Shown: positions 11,021 through 22,728, numbered from the stretch's first letter. The stretch is DNA of 64,000 nucleotides from Blasia pusilla (GCA_050084515.1 CM114273.1:13020001-13084000); one strand, 5' to 3'. The notes: generated by a model from the sequence alone, not told the origin. Numbers and translations: made by a program.

Positions 11021-11798
11021 TAGGGACCTCCTCTACCTCCTCATGCACAGGAGAATCCATAGCAGAAAGGTTACCCTCCAAAAAGTCTCCTGGCCAAGTG
11101 ACTACTCTACTAAAACCAGCCACAGATGCTAATACCATTGGGGAAGACCCTCCTGGTCGAGCCCCATAAATAAATCTCACATGAACCTGGCTCATACGTC
11201 CATTCCCGGACTGCCAACCAGGTCTATGAGACGTTGTCTCAGTCCAATAGTCCATCTGAAAACCCATTGGGTACAATACTGCTCCTCCAACTAGTACATC
11301 ATACAACTCGGCTGATGTGACCACTACAGGTACTCCCAACCTAGAGCTATCAGTCGCATGATCTGGTCTCAATTGTAAAGAAAACTTCTCCCGTGTCATG
11401 AAATGAGACCTATCACTGGCTCCTCCAAGTGATGTCTGAATCTGGAATGGGCAAGGCTCAAGCTCTGACCTCCGAATACCCAGACCAATACATGCCTCCT
11501 TTCCCAACATCAAAGGTTGGGCACTAGAGTCCAATAAGACTCTATCTGGTCTATATACCTATCCTATAAGACTCACCAATCGGAATATCCCCCTCCGGTT
11601 GTCCAACATACATACACCAGGTGTAAGCTTCTCACAATCAATGGTTGGTCGGGCTGGTAATGCATCCATCTTTGCTGCTGTTGCCTGCCAAGTAGCACTG
11701 GTACTCAATGCTACACCTGACATAGAGGGTTGCTCCACCGCAACACTCTCATCCACCTCATCACGTGTAGTAGTAACACTCCCACGTTCACACAACAT
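10956..11798 (-). pseudogene. Gypsy aspartic protease region
   Basis: The frame is the same as the upstream zinc-knuckle region, interrupted by TAG at 11559. Just after that stop the frame reads VLLDSSAQPLMLGKEAC, matching the retroviral-type aspartic protease active site D-S/T-G-A but with Ser in place of Gly (GGT to AGT). It is followed by a conserved-looking stretch with VVTSAELYDVLVGGAVLYP. The protease would cut the Gag-Pol polyprotein; the Gly change and stops make it inactive. The frame then shifts to reach the methyltransferase. Confidence 0.8.
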
Positions 11799-11807
11799 GG
11801 CTGCTAG

Positions 11808-12815
11808 CTAACACACAGGAGCTAAGTCAACTCCAAAGGCTATCAACTCAGTGGTTGAAAACAATCGGGATCCCAACACTGAAGTTTCCATCCGTAATAC
11901 TAAATTGGATGTTGCATTTGTGTCTACTACACGCGATGTAGATGCCTCAGTCCCCACTGTAGGCTCAATAGGCTGCGTAGGAACCATGGATGGAGTCTTA
12001 ATCACCTCAGACAACAAGAATGATTGGGGGAGCTTAGCCTGCCTCCTAGTCTCACCCCTCTGTGGGTCCAATTCCACAATAGCATCACGTGGCTCTGACG
12101 CTCGAGTGGCTCCTCTCGTAACTGCAGCTGATGCCTCAACATATGCTGCACTCGCCATATTAGAGAGATCATCCCCTCCATAAGAGGTGGAAGCCCCGGC
12201 TCCCGAACCTCCTGTATGTTGCAGACCGGCCATAGTAGCCAACCTCTGCTCCAACTGCTCAATCCTGGCAACCATAGTTGACTCTGTTGTAGTGGTAGGG
12301 GCAGCCACCGCAGGCTCTCTAACCACTCGTCCACCCCTACCACCTCGGCCTCTCGGAGCTACTCCACCACGGCCGCGGCCTGATCTCAACTCTTGATGAA
12401 GATCAAAGTAACGCTCTCGAGGATGACCTGGTCTCCTACAATGATCACACTCAGTTGGGGCTGACTGACGTCCATCCTCCAAAGTCCATCCCCCATCCTC
12501 TTGGGGACAAAACCTCCTAACATGATCATCTCCACATGTCCAACATGATTGTCCTTGCTGCGGGGCAGCAAATGAAGGCAATGGTCTCTGCGCAAGCGTC
12601 CCTCTAGGACCTAATTGAGGTCGTGTGGACCCCCCACGACTCCCACTACTACTACCACCACCACTACTACGAGACTGTGAGGTGGATTGCTGAACACGAG
12701 AAGTAGTAGTTGTATCCCTACTGAATGCGGATGTCACCACTCTCTCCTCTACAATGTTAAGCTCAATCTTCTCAGATAGAGCAAACACATGGGCCAATGT
12801 GGGTGAATCCATCAC
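11808..12815 (-). pseudogene. Gag nucleocapsid region: two zinc knuckles, RGG box
   Basis: A 335-codon open frame. Residues 91-103 form a CX2CX3HX4C zinc knuckle (CWTCGDDHVRRFC); residues 123-136 form a second knuckle, CDHCRRPGH, whose last Cys is Tyr. An arginine-glycine-rich stretch follows (about residues 147-165) and then a short heptad-like helix (ARIEQLEQRLATM). These features bind nucleic acid in the virus-like particle. The start at 12815 is a consequence of an upstream frameshift; capsid sequence precedes it in overlapping frames. The frame ends at TAG 11808 but stays open and in phase into the protease. Confidence 0.88.
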
Positions 12816-13649
12816 TCATAAGAGTAGCATCACGTACCCTACGGCGCAACTCTTTGTCCAAGATCCCATACCAAAACTGGACTGCCTGAGCCTCAGTCAC
12901 ACCATGGGTAACTAAAATCAAGCGTCGCATACAAGTGTATGCCTCACGAAGACTCTCACCAGTCTTTCGATGAAATTCTTGAAGACTCTTGAACTTCTCG
13001 GTCTTCACCCCCTGATAGTTCTTCTTCAACCTCTTGAAGAACTCTGCAACCGGGCTGAACGATGGTGGGGCACTAGTACCTCCACTAGTACCCCCACTCG
13101 TACCCCCATTTCGGCTCGTACTTGCGACATTCAACGTCGGGTTGGCTGACACAGTAAGAGCACTACTACCAATATCACCATGGGTGATAGACACATAGCC
13201 TGGAGACCAATGTTGCTCCACGCCTCAATCTCAGCAACATGGTCCCTCCTAAACTCATGGTAATCATCCATGGGTGGTCCCTCCAAGTGCTGAAACAACT
13301 CCTTCCAAGCCAAGAAGGATGTAAACAACGTGGCGTTCCGCAACATCTGCATATCACACCACGTATCAAACTCCTGAATGAAGTCCTCCAACTCAATGGT
13401 GCCCACTACACCCGAGTATTGTCGTGGGCCCTTCATGGCCCCAAACATCCCGTCCATGTCCCAAATCAATGGAGCTCCAACACTTGATAACAACGTAGAA
13501 GACTTGGTGTTTAGAACACCCTCTTCCTCCTCTTCATCAACCGTCGGAAGTGGAAAAGGTAGCCGATACCTCAATCCACTCCGTGTAAAACCACCACTGT
13601 CCGCACCACGATCCCCAACCAGACCACCAGACAGCTCCGTGATGACCAA
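12772..13649 (-). pseudogene. Gag capsid region
   Basis: Two overlapping frames (13649-13131 and 13221-12772) make a frameshifted capsid. The first contains LEDFIQEFDTWCDMQ and FLAWKELFQHLEGP, the second FKSLQEFHRKTGESLREAY and VQFWYGILDKELRRRVRDA, the usual helical gypsy Gag pattern before zinc knuckles. A TSGG-rich linker separates them. The ATG at 13649 is the likely start because no convincing Gag sequence precedes it. A Glu-rich run (VDEEEEEG) lies near the N-terminus. Confidence 0.85.
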
Positions 13650-15503
13650 TGCCGATGCCGAACCACCACCAAATCACCACCATTAAGTAACCAAGTGACG
13701 TCAATGTCGTTGTATTATTCTAGCCCTACTAGCTATTGGTATGGGCAACCTAACCTGTCATCACCACAAGAAGCCTCACACGGTCTACTGATCATCACTC
13801 CAGTCTCACCATGAGAGAAAAAAATGTAGTCTGACTAGTCATCACTCCTGCCTCACTGCCGGTAGCACACAGAAGTAAAACTAATCTGGAAATTAGCGTC
13901 AGCCCTAACAATTGGCGCGCAAGCAAGAAGCAACGATGGAGGGGATCCATACACAAGAAGTCCAACAACAACCCTCTAATTGCAACTAGAAATACAAAAC
14001 AGAAATCAAGGTAACACAATCCACCAAGCGTGGCGCCCCCTGAATCCACAGAACTAACCACACAATTCTAACGCAATAGCTACTCCGCCGGTGGTCGATG
14101 ACGTGCTAGTCGCACTCGCAACACTTGAAAATATCACCTGCATGGAGAGGCTACACCGTACTATGCGATAGAGGTCCATCAACCGAAGACCTGAGATGCA
14201 TAAAAGTGCCTAACGTATCTCCAAATAACACCAAATAAGCTACACCAGTGTGTACACTGGCATAGTTAAGTACTTAGCAGTTAAGCGTCTTCCAGGCAGA
14301 ATAGCCCAAAGATGGGTGACCAGTTATGCAACACTTAACTCACAAATCTTGCAAAATCTGCCTCACGCCCAAGCAAGCATGCTTGTTTGCTTGCTCCTTG
14401 CTCCTTACTCTGCCTCCCACGCCCACTCGCCCCGAGCTACCACGAGTGGCCTCGAAGCCTCAAAACGCCAAGACATGCCCCGTTCGCCATGCTTCGCTAT
14501 GCTTTGCTATGGAAAGAGGCCCAACCAGGGTGCCCCCAATGGGATAGGCATCTCCAACAATGGATGAGTCACCAACCAACCAGCCCTACCCATCTGGTGT
14601 CCACCATAGCCAGACCCTAAGCTAGTCCGCAAAATTTTGACCAACGATTACTCCACAAATCCTCGACCAAACTTGAATCTGTTTCAACCATAATTTAATT
14701 AGCCACCATAGCTATCTCTCCACAGAAAATCAACTACAACCAAGCTCTGTACTCCGAGCTAAAAGTCAGACAAACTTATTGTCCATACACCTCCAAAATC
14801 GCAAATCCGACAGCGCTTCTGCCTCGATTCACGCAGACAGAAATCTGAAACACTCTTTCACCACAGCAGCAATTCGGCTCCGGTAGGCACTCCCACGAAT
14901 CGCTGAATGGGGAATACTATCCCCAACCTACAAAACCAGCGAGTGACTTGCGAGCTCGCCCATAAAGCTCTCTCACTCATCTCATTCTCTCGTTGTAAAT
15001 CAACATCCAATCTCTCTCAACACCATAGCTCTCAAAGCTGTGCACTCTCACATGTCTCTCTCAATGTCAAACCAAACCCAATCTCCTAATGAAAGGCTTG
15101 GATTACACACACAAGGCAAGAGCTCTGCCGCCTCATGCTAAGAGGTTCAACAAAAAGAGAATGAGCTCTCAAGCTCTCTCTCCTTGAGATATACCCCTCC
15201 TCTCTCCCAAGCTCTTTTCATAGTAACCTATGCTCCCAAGTCACCTCCTTGGCTCTTGACCTCATGTAGGAGGTCAAAGGCCACTTATAAAAAATAGAAA
15301 GTTGACCATATACTCAAAATGCCACTTATCCAAATTAGTAAGTTCCTCAATACGGCTCCAAATGAGCCGAAACGAAGGGAAAACTTGCTCTCTCAGGTTT
15401 CCCGGGGCCCTAGTAGGTCATCCTCAACCTCTTGAGTGTGTCCTCCACTACTCGCAAACGCGCTTTACTAGATCTCACTGATCTATCCTAAAAGATGTGA
15501 CAT
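13650..15503 (-). other. Untranslated leader and possible 5' LTR zone, boundaries unresolved
   Basis: On the minus strand this DNA precedes gag and contains long GAGAGA/GAGCTTGAGAGC-type purine stretches and TATA-like words (TTTTTTATAAG near 15290). It could include the 5' LTR, but I find no copy of the 5282-5798 block and no clear tRNA-complementary primer site starting TGG on the minus strand. No coding gene is supported. It contains the 5S-like sequence listed separately. Confidence 0.4.
14243..14322 (+). repeat. 5S rRNA-derived sequence (internal promoter region)
   Basis: On the plus strand AGTTAAGCG (14279-14287) and GATGGGTGACC (14311-14321) match plant 5S rRNA box A and box C exactly, with the same 23-base spacing. 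GCAGAA between them also matches at the right place, and CCAG at 14245 lies about where the 5S start would put it. The outer parts of 5S rRNA are too diverged for a functional gene. 5S-derived promoters occur in 5S-derived SINEs and in Cassandra-type retrotransposon LTRs. Here it is antisense to the gypsy element. Confidence 0.75.
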
Positions 15504-17959
15504 ACGCGCACACATCGTGGAGATCCTCATTCATGTATTCAAAGAAAATTTTCAATGGATAGTGCAACAAAACACACCGGTCGCTAGTAACTACTCCTAG
15601 TCATAGCCAAGTTGAGGTTGCAAGAAGTTGGACCATTTCAGCGCCCAAAAACTTTAGCCATAGAAAAAATAGCAACCATTTACGGTTTCCGCGACCTGGT
15701 GTGCATGGGATTTGGCCATAAGGGGTTCTCAATGTAAGAATTTAAGATACATGGTAAAACAATCCATAGCTTGTTGGATTTGGGAAACCAATGAAATTTT
15801 ATATGCTTAGGTAGAGCATAGGATGTTGAATATGACTTACCACTTTTTCCACTTTCATCATGGATGTAGTAGTACTTGTATTGAAGACTACTCTACATCT
15901 CCGAACCACAATATTGAAATTGAGTGCATTAACAATCTATATCCAAAAAATTAGGTTATAATGCTCCTCCTTGTACACTTTTTGTGAACTTTTGTCTATT
16001 GGTCGCTTTCTGTGTGATGTAAATTACTTTGTATAGTTACATTCTCTCTATTGGATTATGGAATCAATCCATAAATTCATATTCGTATGGTTGTTTCTTC
16101 AACAATTTGTGTGGACTCCACCTTTTGGGGCCGCCACACTAGTTTTCTTGTTCCCCGTAATATGAAAAATGTTTTCTTGCTGCCCATTTATCACATGTCA
16201 AGCAAACAAATGTTTGCAAATCAAGAAGGCAATCTCCAATATCAATAACTAGTATCCTGCCCATGCTATGCACAAGTGAAAAAATCACCACATGAGAAAC
16301 ACGTTCGTTAAATCTAGCTCCTCTTGTTAGCTCTTATGTTAAATAATTCATGTGTCAATATAGGAAGAGTGCAAAAAACATGCATATCATCACGAGAGGA
16401 GGGGTTCCTCCAACCCCATAGAGATAATATCGACGTGTACATATTTGTTACAGCCTCTACAAGTGATACGTGTTATAAATAATTTGTAGGGGCGACTCCA
16501 CGTCGCGGTTTTTGGATCTGAACATTGAGAGTGTCCACCTAAGCAACATGGCTATGAGTCGTATTTACGTAGGTTATCCATTCGAGTATGCCAACGTCCA
16601 TTCAGAAGCTAGATAAGACGTTGTTGGCCTAATTTTCCCACCTTGCGCCATTGTTCTCATGGGAGATCGTATTTGTTTTTTACTCTGATTCTGGCATCCT
16701 CCTTGCCTTGGTGCCCTTGTTCTTACGGGTGATAGGACTAGTTTTTCCAACCTCAAGTGTGGCAAGTGCTTGCCGCATGCTAGAAACAAGCCGCTCGTAA
16801 GTTGCGGTTCCACTTGCAGCCAACAATTGTTGTGTGATGGCACGCTTGCTTATTACTCTGATTCACGTCTCCAGAGATTGCCATTTTTTCACTACTTTTC
16901 TTCACACTACAATTTTTCCTGAAAATTTCTTGTGTTGCCTTGGCGCCATTGTCTTTGAATTTTCATGAGCATCGGAGCAATCCTCTTTACTTTTCTGTCT
17001 CAGTTCACTTGTGCGCTCTGCATTGCTCACGATCTGTGGGAGTCTTTGTTGGATAGGCTTGAGTATCAGTATTGTGTGATCGGTTGGCTCTATCCCTTTG
17101 TATAGTAGTTTCATTGTTTTAGATCAAGTCTCACATTTTGTGTATAGATATCCACACTCGCGCATTGTCCTTGGCCCTCGTTAGTATCCCATCTCTAGTT
17201 CTTGGAACTCGAGTTGGCTACTACGCTCGAAGAAATCAAACATTGTATTTGCGTATCCTTTCCCTCTAAGGTATTCATCTGCAATAATCTCCTACTACCT
17301 CTCTTTCTTACTATGCATCTTTTCTCAAGATGCTCTCGAGGAGGTAGATCAGGCTATGTGTCCAAAATTTTTAAGAAGCTTGATCATGGAGGATTTGCGC
17401 AAAGCTATGGATCTATTGAATTTGATGGATTGGTCACTCGGGCCGGCAACTTTGGAGTAGCATTAATTTTCCCAATGTGTAGGAATTGACAGATGCCTTA
17501 TGAGGAAAGAATAATCCGCTTTGATGCCACTAATTCCCAACTCTCTAAACAAATTCCCAATTTCTTTTTACTTTAATGGTTAGTAGTGGTAGCATCCGGC
17601 TTGTAACAGTAGCCATCTATCTCCAAACGTGCGCGGCTGTTACAAGAAAGGCAAATGCTAAAAAGTGACAATCAACTGCCATGCCTCGAGGGTAGGCATA
17701 TAAACACTTGGCAGCTAATTGCTTGAGCATAAAATATTGGGCCATAGGGCATTTCCCTTCACAACCACTGCAATATGTGACCTATGTCCGTCAGAAAGTT
17801 ATCCCTTACAAGGAAGATGAGTTGCAAACCGCACTGTGCAATTGATCTTTTGCATAACATTACCTTAAGAAATGGCGTCAAATATGCTTAAGTTTCAATA
17901 AAAACATGCAATGTTGTGGTTATTGTGGATTTTTTCTATAAGCAAATCCACGCATAAGG
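15504..17959. other. Unassigned intergenic DNA
   Basis: No gene is recognised. Frames at 16574-17114 (minus) and 17202-17489 (plus) match nothing I know. Loosely repeated phrases such as GCGCCATTG and TTACTCTGATTC recur between 16640 and 16930, suggesting degenerate local duplication. Confidence 0.4.
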
Positions 17960-18470
17960 ATGTATGTCCTTGAGACTAATTTGAACCCCTTGTATGCCTC
18001 GTGCAACGGATTTCTAAAGAATTATATTATACCTCGATCAGGGCACTTCCATATATGTGATTTGTGCATCATAAATGAACCTTGTATTAATGTTAATGTC
18101 TATATGACACCCTCTTACATTAGGGAAATATTGATTGTAAATCCTTTCCAGTTGCAACTTCTATCTAAAGTCTACTCAAGGATTGGTGTGTAGAGGAAAT
18201 TCAATGGTTTCCACATAAGATTTTGTTGTGCAACTTCTCTTCTTGATTCTCCTTTTAGTGGATTTAAAATTAGTAATGATGTATCTAACAGTGGATGTTC
18301 TATTCCGCTTTCCATTCATTGTTTTCTGAAGATAAATTTGGATATTAACGCTCTTTAGAGGGATTATAAGACTTTGATTGAGTATAGTTGTACTTCCTTC
18401 ATCTTCTGTTATGCGTATAATTTAGATCATCTGAAGAGAAGGGTCAGGTTACTTTAAGCATAAATTATGA
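17960..18470 (+). pseudogene. Helitron N-terminal region (tentative)
   Basis: Frames here include CDLCIINEPC followed by VNPFQLQLLSKVYS, which resembles the region before the Rep domain in plant Helitrons (a zinc-binding motif and a conserved short block). Stops interrupt it. The assignment rests mainly on position upstream of a recognisable Rep domain. Confidence 0.45.
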
Positions 18471-18881
18471 CTCTTATCATATCAACTTAAACATACTTCA
18501 AGACGTTGCCTCCTCACTATCAATTCAAAGGAGAACATCCACATAAATATTTGAGAATGGTAGTATTTGTTTACAAGCAAATGCTTCTTCTCGGGAGAGT
18601 CTATTGACTGATACATTTGGTCTTCTCTTAACCCAAGCTTAACCATAGAAACTGCTTCATTTCCATTTTTGTTCCTTTTTCATCATGGCTTTTTTACAGT
18701 TTGATGTACATTTTTGGATTATATGCCAACTAGGTCACACCAGCTATTTAGTCCATTTTCACTTTACAAACCATACCTACTTCTCATGTACCAAATGCAT
18801 CAATCCATTGTACCCTGCTCAAGCTCTAACACTTTCGTGTTGAATAAAGAGTTAGACCGCTTGCTGAAAGAATAGCCAAAC

Positions 18882-19340
18882 TTGGCACACCATGACTTAT
18901 ATCGTCATCTATCCAAATACTCTATAAGCCCTCAGATTTCACGTAGCCCCTCTTGGCATAGAAGGCACCTTAAGGACCTCAAAGCTATGGTACAAAAATG
19001 GGGAATTCCCCATTTAATTCTCACTCTAACTTTAACTAAAGTATCAACCACCAGATGGCCAAAATTCAGTGATATTAAATCTATACTCACCAAATTCAAT
19101 CCCACTTTCACCTAGCGCGACTCTCCATCAAAGTGTGCCCAACTCTTTCATACAAGACTCCATAATTTTATATTCCTATTCATTTTCTTTGGGCCTCACA
19201 TTCTTGGAACAGTTAAAGACTATCTACTACGTTATGAGTTACAAGGAAGGGGCAACCCGTACTACCATATGATATTATGGCTAGATATTTTAGACCTTGA
19301 TCATGTCACATCAGAGATTTGTGCCCATATTCCATCATCA
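18882..19340 (+). pseudogene. Helitron Rep (HUH endonuclease) domain, inactivated
   Basis: Frames at 18882-19115 and onward give QKWGIPHLILTLT, RWPKFSDI, then (in frame past a TAG replacing a Trp codon near 19112) GPHILGTVKDYLLRYELQG and NPYYHMILWL. In Helitrons the last block is the HUH motif (H-x-H) that binds the catalytic metal; here the first His is Tyr (CAT/CAC to TAT/TAC) and the second is kept. Rep nicks DNA for rolling-circle transposition, so this copy is dead. Similarity continues weakly to about 19850 (KYALKFEP, SAKYLSLDG), typical of the Rep-helicase linker. Confidence 0.85.
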
Positions 19341-20055
19341 ACACTTGTAATATACTTGCAACATCTGCTCTAAAATTCCATAACGCCTTTGAGATCCGAC
19401 TAGACTTAGTTATCCATGAGCAACTTCATAAGAGCAAAGAGGAAATTTGCATGGTTAGGAAAAATTCACAACGGCCCTCTTGTAGATTGGGCTTCCCAAC
19501 TAGTGCCAATTTTAATGTCTAGCCTTTCATTGATCCAAGCACAATGAAGTGAAATTATTATAGTCCTTCATCCGAATATCACAATGTTATACCTTATCAC
19601 CCACTTATATTGTTGTTATGGGATGCCCATATGAACCTTCAAAGAGTTACTCACACTGATTGGTCATTCTACTTACTTAAGTATGCTTTGAAATTTGAAC
19701 CCACAAGCTCTTTAGATATGGATACAGAGTCAGCTAAATACCTTAGCCTTGATGGATCGGATGAGATAAAGGTACGTCTAGTGTCCGGAGTTGTTCTTAA
19801 TAGATCTTTTTGCTCCATTGAAGTTGCTCTAACATCTCTAACATTGCTCTAACATCCCAACAAAAACTATGGAGCCACATCCATGAAGCTAAAATTGTTG
19901 CTAAATCCACATATATCTTGCAGCCTGAAATGAATTTTGGCATTACTTTGGTGACTAATCCACTGAATCCTTATGTAGTAGCAGTAGTACATAAATCTAG
20001 TACCAATGATGTAAATCATACATTTGATATGGGTACCCTCAACCCATAACATGCC

Positions 20056-20770
20056 ATGTTATTTGAGTCACTTGCCTCTATTACTTTAGGATTGGTCATG
20101 CTCAAGGGAGCACCCGGATGTGGAAAGACTTTTTTTGTGTCATTTATGTGTGACTGTTGGAGATCCAAGCATATGGCACAATTATTAACTGCTATAATTG
20201 GCATTACACTTGTTAGATTGCACGTTGATGCAACTACTGTTCATTCAGCATTTGGAATACCCATTCGAGGTCATCTACCATTAATGCATACTAGACGGTG
20301 TCCGTGCTCTGTACGGGTGAAAAAATGTCCGAACTTGGAGCGAAGCACCGTGAAAAAATATTCGAAGTGTAACGCGTGAGAAGAAAAATATGAACTAAGA
20401 GGAAGAATACAAACTAAACAAATCCTATTGGCCAAAGAAACACGTGTCATAGGAGGCGTGACACCTTTTATAAGGGCACTCTCCCATAATAATATAGATT
20501 GCATCTGATTAATACATGAAGCTTAAGTGTGCACAAGTAATTGTAATTGACGAATATTCAATGTTAACCAGTAGGCTACTTCAAATTATGGCAATGCACC
20601 TCAATGAAGTCTCTCCTTGTAATGCTCACAACTTATTTGGAGCTAAGCTAATCCTTCTAGTTGGGGATCTCTGCCAACTTCCACCAGTTTGTAGCCATAG
20701 GAATGCAGATTTATGTCATTCATGCTGTGATATCCACAATTTTGTACTTTTAGAGATTTATACATTTTGA
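20056..20770 (+). pseudogene. Helitron PIF1-like helicase, N-terminal half (interrupted)
   Basis: LKGAPGCGKTFF at about 20100-20135 is the Walker A motif; ATTVHSAFGIP follows at about 20232. After a 218-bp insertion the frame at 20516 gives VIVIDEYSMLTSRLL (Walker B, DE box) and LILLVGDLCQLPPV (motif III). This is the superfamily 1B helicase of Helitrons, which unwinds the displaced strand. Similarity stops near 20765 at CCDIH, where the larger insertion begins. Confidence 0.9.
20290..20507. mobile_element. 218-bp insertion in the helicase with an imperfect 10-bp target duplication
   Basis: ATTAATGCAT (20280-20289) and ATTAATACAT (20508-20517) flank the segment, and helicase coding is continuous if it is removed. 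It contains a TATA-like TTTTATAAGG near 20466 and no ORF or clear terminal inverted repeats. It could be a solo LTR of a small retroelement, a SINE, or an unclassified element. Confidence 0.6.
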
Positions 20771-22085
20771 TTCAAGGAATAAAGACTCTATGAAGTGAAG
20801 ATTGTATATATACGACTATTTCATATATTATGGTTATGAATTGGAAGAATGAATAATATTGAAATGGATTGCAAAACCCCTAGGACAAGGTAGAGAGGTG
20901 AAAAATCAAGGATTTGCCTTAGAGGAGAGGGAAATGCAATAACAAAGTCTAAAGACTAAGAGCGAAGCTTGGAAGACAACGAAATCTTATTAAGAACCTG
21001 TTTATGAAGTGCTTTGCTCTTGAACGAAGCATGATGAGGAAGTAAGAGGAAGAAGTACTTCGCTCTTCAACGAAGCACGAAGAACAAAGCATTTGGAACA
21101 AGAGCAAAGAATGCATCGCTTCATCTTCAGACCAAGAGGAAGAGCTTCGTCCTCAAAGGAATAAGAAGAGGTTTAGAATTTGCAGCGAAGCGAAGCTAAG
21201 ACTCGAAGTGATTTCAAGCGGCACGTTGTTAGAAAAGTTAGCCTAGGAAGAGGTGCGACTTTTTGGACCAGATAGGAAGTTAGGACTGTTGCGCTCAGCG
21301 AATTCATATCGATCATAGGAAAAGATAAGAGAACCGTAGATCAAGGCAGTTACAAACTCTCAATAGACACTAGAGTCTTAAGAGATGCTTCAAATTTTTG
21401 GACCTACTACTACCTCGGAAGATATTCAAGAAGCATGGAAGTAGCTATCATCATCATTCTTTCACGAAGTCCTTATGCTGTAGGAATGGTCCGAGCAAGG
21501 GAGTAGTACCCTCTCAAGCTTATATACACTTTGAAGCTTTCTCATTTTTTATGGAGTAGTAAAGAACTCATTTCTTCATTCTGATGTGCGATGCAAATGT
21601 GTGAGAATTCTTATTGGGTTTGCAGAGTGAAGAGTGGATCAGGAGAACACTTTCATCATTAGAATAATCAACATCAAGTAGCCTGCCTAGATAGATTGAC
21701 TTCCGAAAGTAGGAGAAGCCAACTTCTTGTTAAGGTCTATGTGAGGTTCTTTGGTGTTTGAGTGAAGATCTATCTGAGCGTGAATTCAATTGAGAATCCA
21801 AGAAAAAATATTGGTACTAATAGAGAGAAGAATACACTGATAAGTGATTGAATTTGAATTGTCCACGCTCAACTACAACTATTGCAAGATAAATTAATGT
21901 CATCTTGAACTCTCTTTTCACATAATCGTGATCCTCTTGGGGATCAAACTCATAAAATTACTGTAAAAAGATCAATTCTTAAACTTCTCGTACATTAACA
22001 TGCCATGTAGCTTCATCAAATTTTCTATCCAAAGTCATCTCTTATGAACTAGTCACTCCAGTCATACATTCAGATGACCCTGCTT
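20771..22085. mobile_element. About 1.3-kb non-coding insertion in the helicase
   Basis: Helicase similarity stops near 20765 and resumes near 22086 (NDFLTSIKTKLPTHVQ). The insert is non-coding and purine-rich, with CGAAGC recurring at about 20963, 21034, 21074 and 21185. It resembles a non-autonomous LTR-type or unclassified element; no target duplication or terminal repeats were found. Confidence 0.5.
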
Positions 22086-22728
22086 AGAATGATTTCCTAA
22101 CATCTATAAAGACTAAACTACCAACACATGTTCAGATAGATTCTTTTTTGGGTGATTCTTTCATTTCAAAGAATGAAGCCAAGGATTATATACATTCAGA
22201 CACAGCTATCATTTACACCCATTGTGAAGACGTTACAATCTTCAACCTTCTAGCATTGACGAGGCTTTTTAGGAATGCTTTAATCTTTCAAGTGCAAGTG
22301 ATCACAGATGCCCCTCAAACAGCCAAATGAAATCCATGGATAAATGATTCAACATTTCATCAACTCTCCTCCATTGCAATGCATTGTAAAATGATGATAA
22401 CGTCTAATGTAAATCAGAAGTACCACGATGCCAATGGATCTTTGGGTGTTATATTGGATCTTATCTATGAGAATGGTGAACTATGTCATATTTTTGTCAC
22501 TCTTGATTGTAATAGTAAAGCCATCAAAATAAGTAGAACCAAATTCTCAACTTTGAGGTATGGTTCCAACCAGAAATACATCGAGAAGTCCTTCCCACTT
22601 GTATTAGGATATGCAATGATAACCCACAAAAGCCAAGGATTTACCATTGTTGATCCATGTCTTTTAGTTTTTAAGTTCGTCTTTGCCATTGGATTAACTT
22701 ATGTTATGTTATTACGTGTTAAAAAATG
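22086..22728 (+). pseudogene. Helitron PIF1-like helicase, C-terminal half
   Basis: The frame around 22148-22330 reads FLGDSFISKNEAKDYIHSDT and LALTRLF; that at 22379-22729 reads MITSNVNQKYHDANGSLGVI and SFPLVLGYAMITHKSQGFTI. The last is helicase motif V/VI (usually GYAMTIHKSQG; here MITHKSQG). A frame change separates the two pieces. In Helitrons this segment is the protein's C-terminal end. Confidence 0.88.

Larger units (their letters stand above)
5282..14060 (-). mobile_element. Ty3/gypsy retrotransposon carrying a DNMT3-like methyltransferase and a PHD-like finger (degenerate)
   Basis: Read on the minus strand, the order is gag capsid, two zinc knuckles, aspartic protease, C5 cytosine methyltransferase, reverse transcriptase, RNase H, integrase, PHD-like finger, polypurine tract and LTR-like sequence. 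Protease-RT-RNase H-integrase order places it in Ty3/gypsy rather than copia. Coding is broken by several stops and a few frameshifts, but the reading frame is conserved over long stretches: one frame runs from 12815 to 10956 with two stops, and another from 10103 to 9099 crosses from methyltransferase into RT with adjacent nonsense codons only. The 3' end (about 5282-5812) is supported by the polypurine tract. I could not find a matching 5' LTR, so the upper boundary is a guess and could lie as far out as about 15.5 kb. The element cannot be autonomous now. Confidence 0.88.

Noticed and set aside
14030-14045. TGGCGCC on the plus strand as a tRNA-Lys/Arg primer site
   Set aside because: It is on the wrong strand for the gypsy element and no LTR end precedes it on the plus strand.
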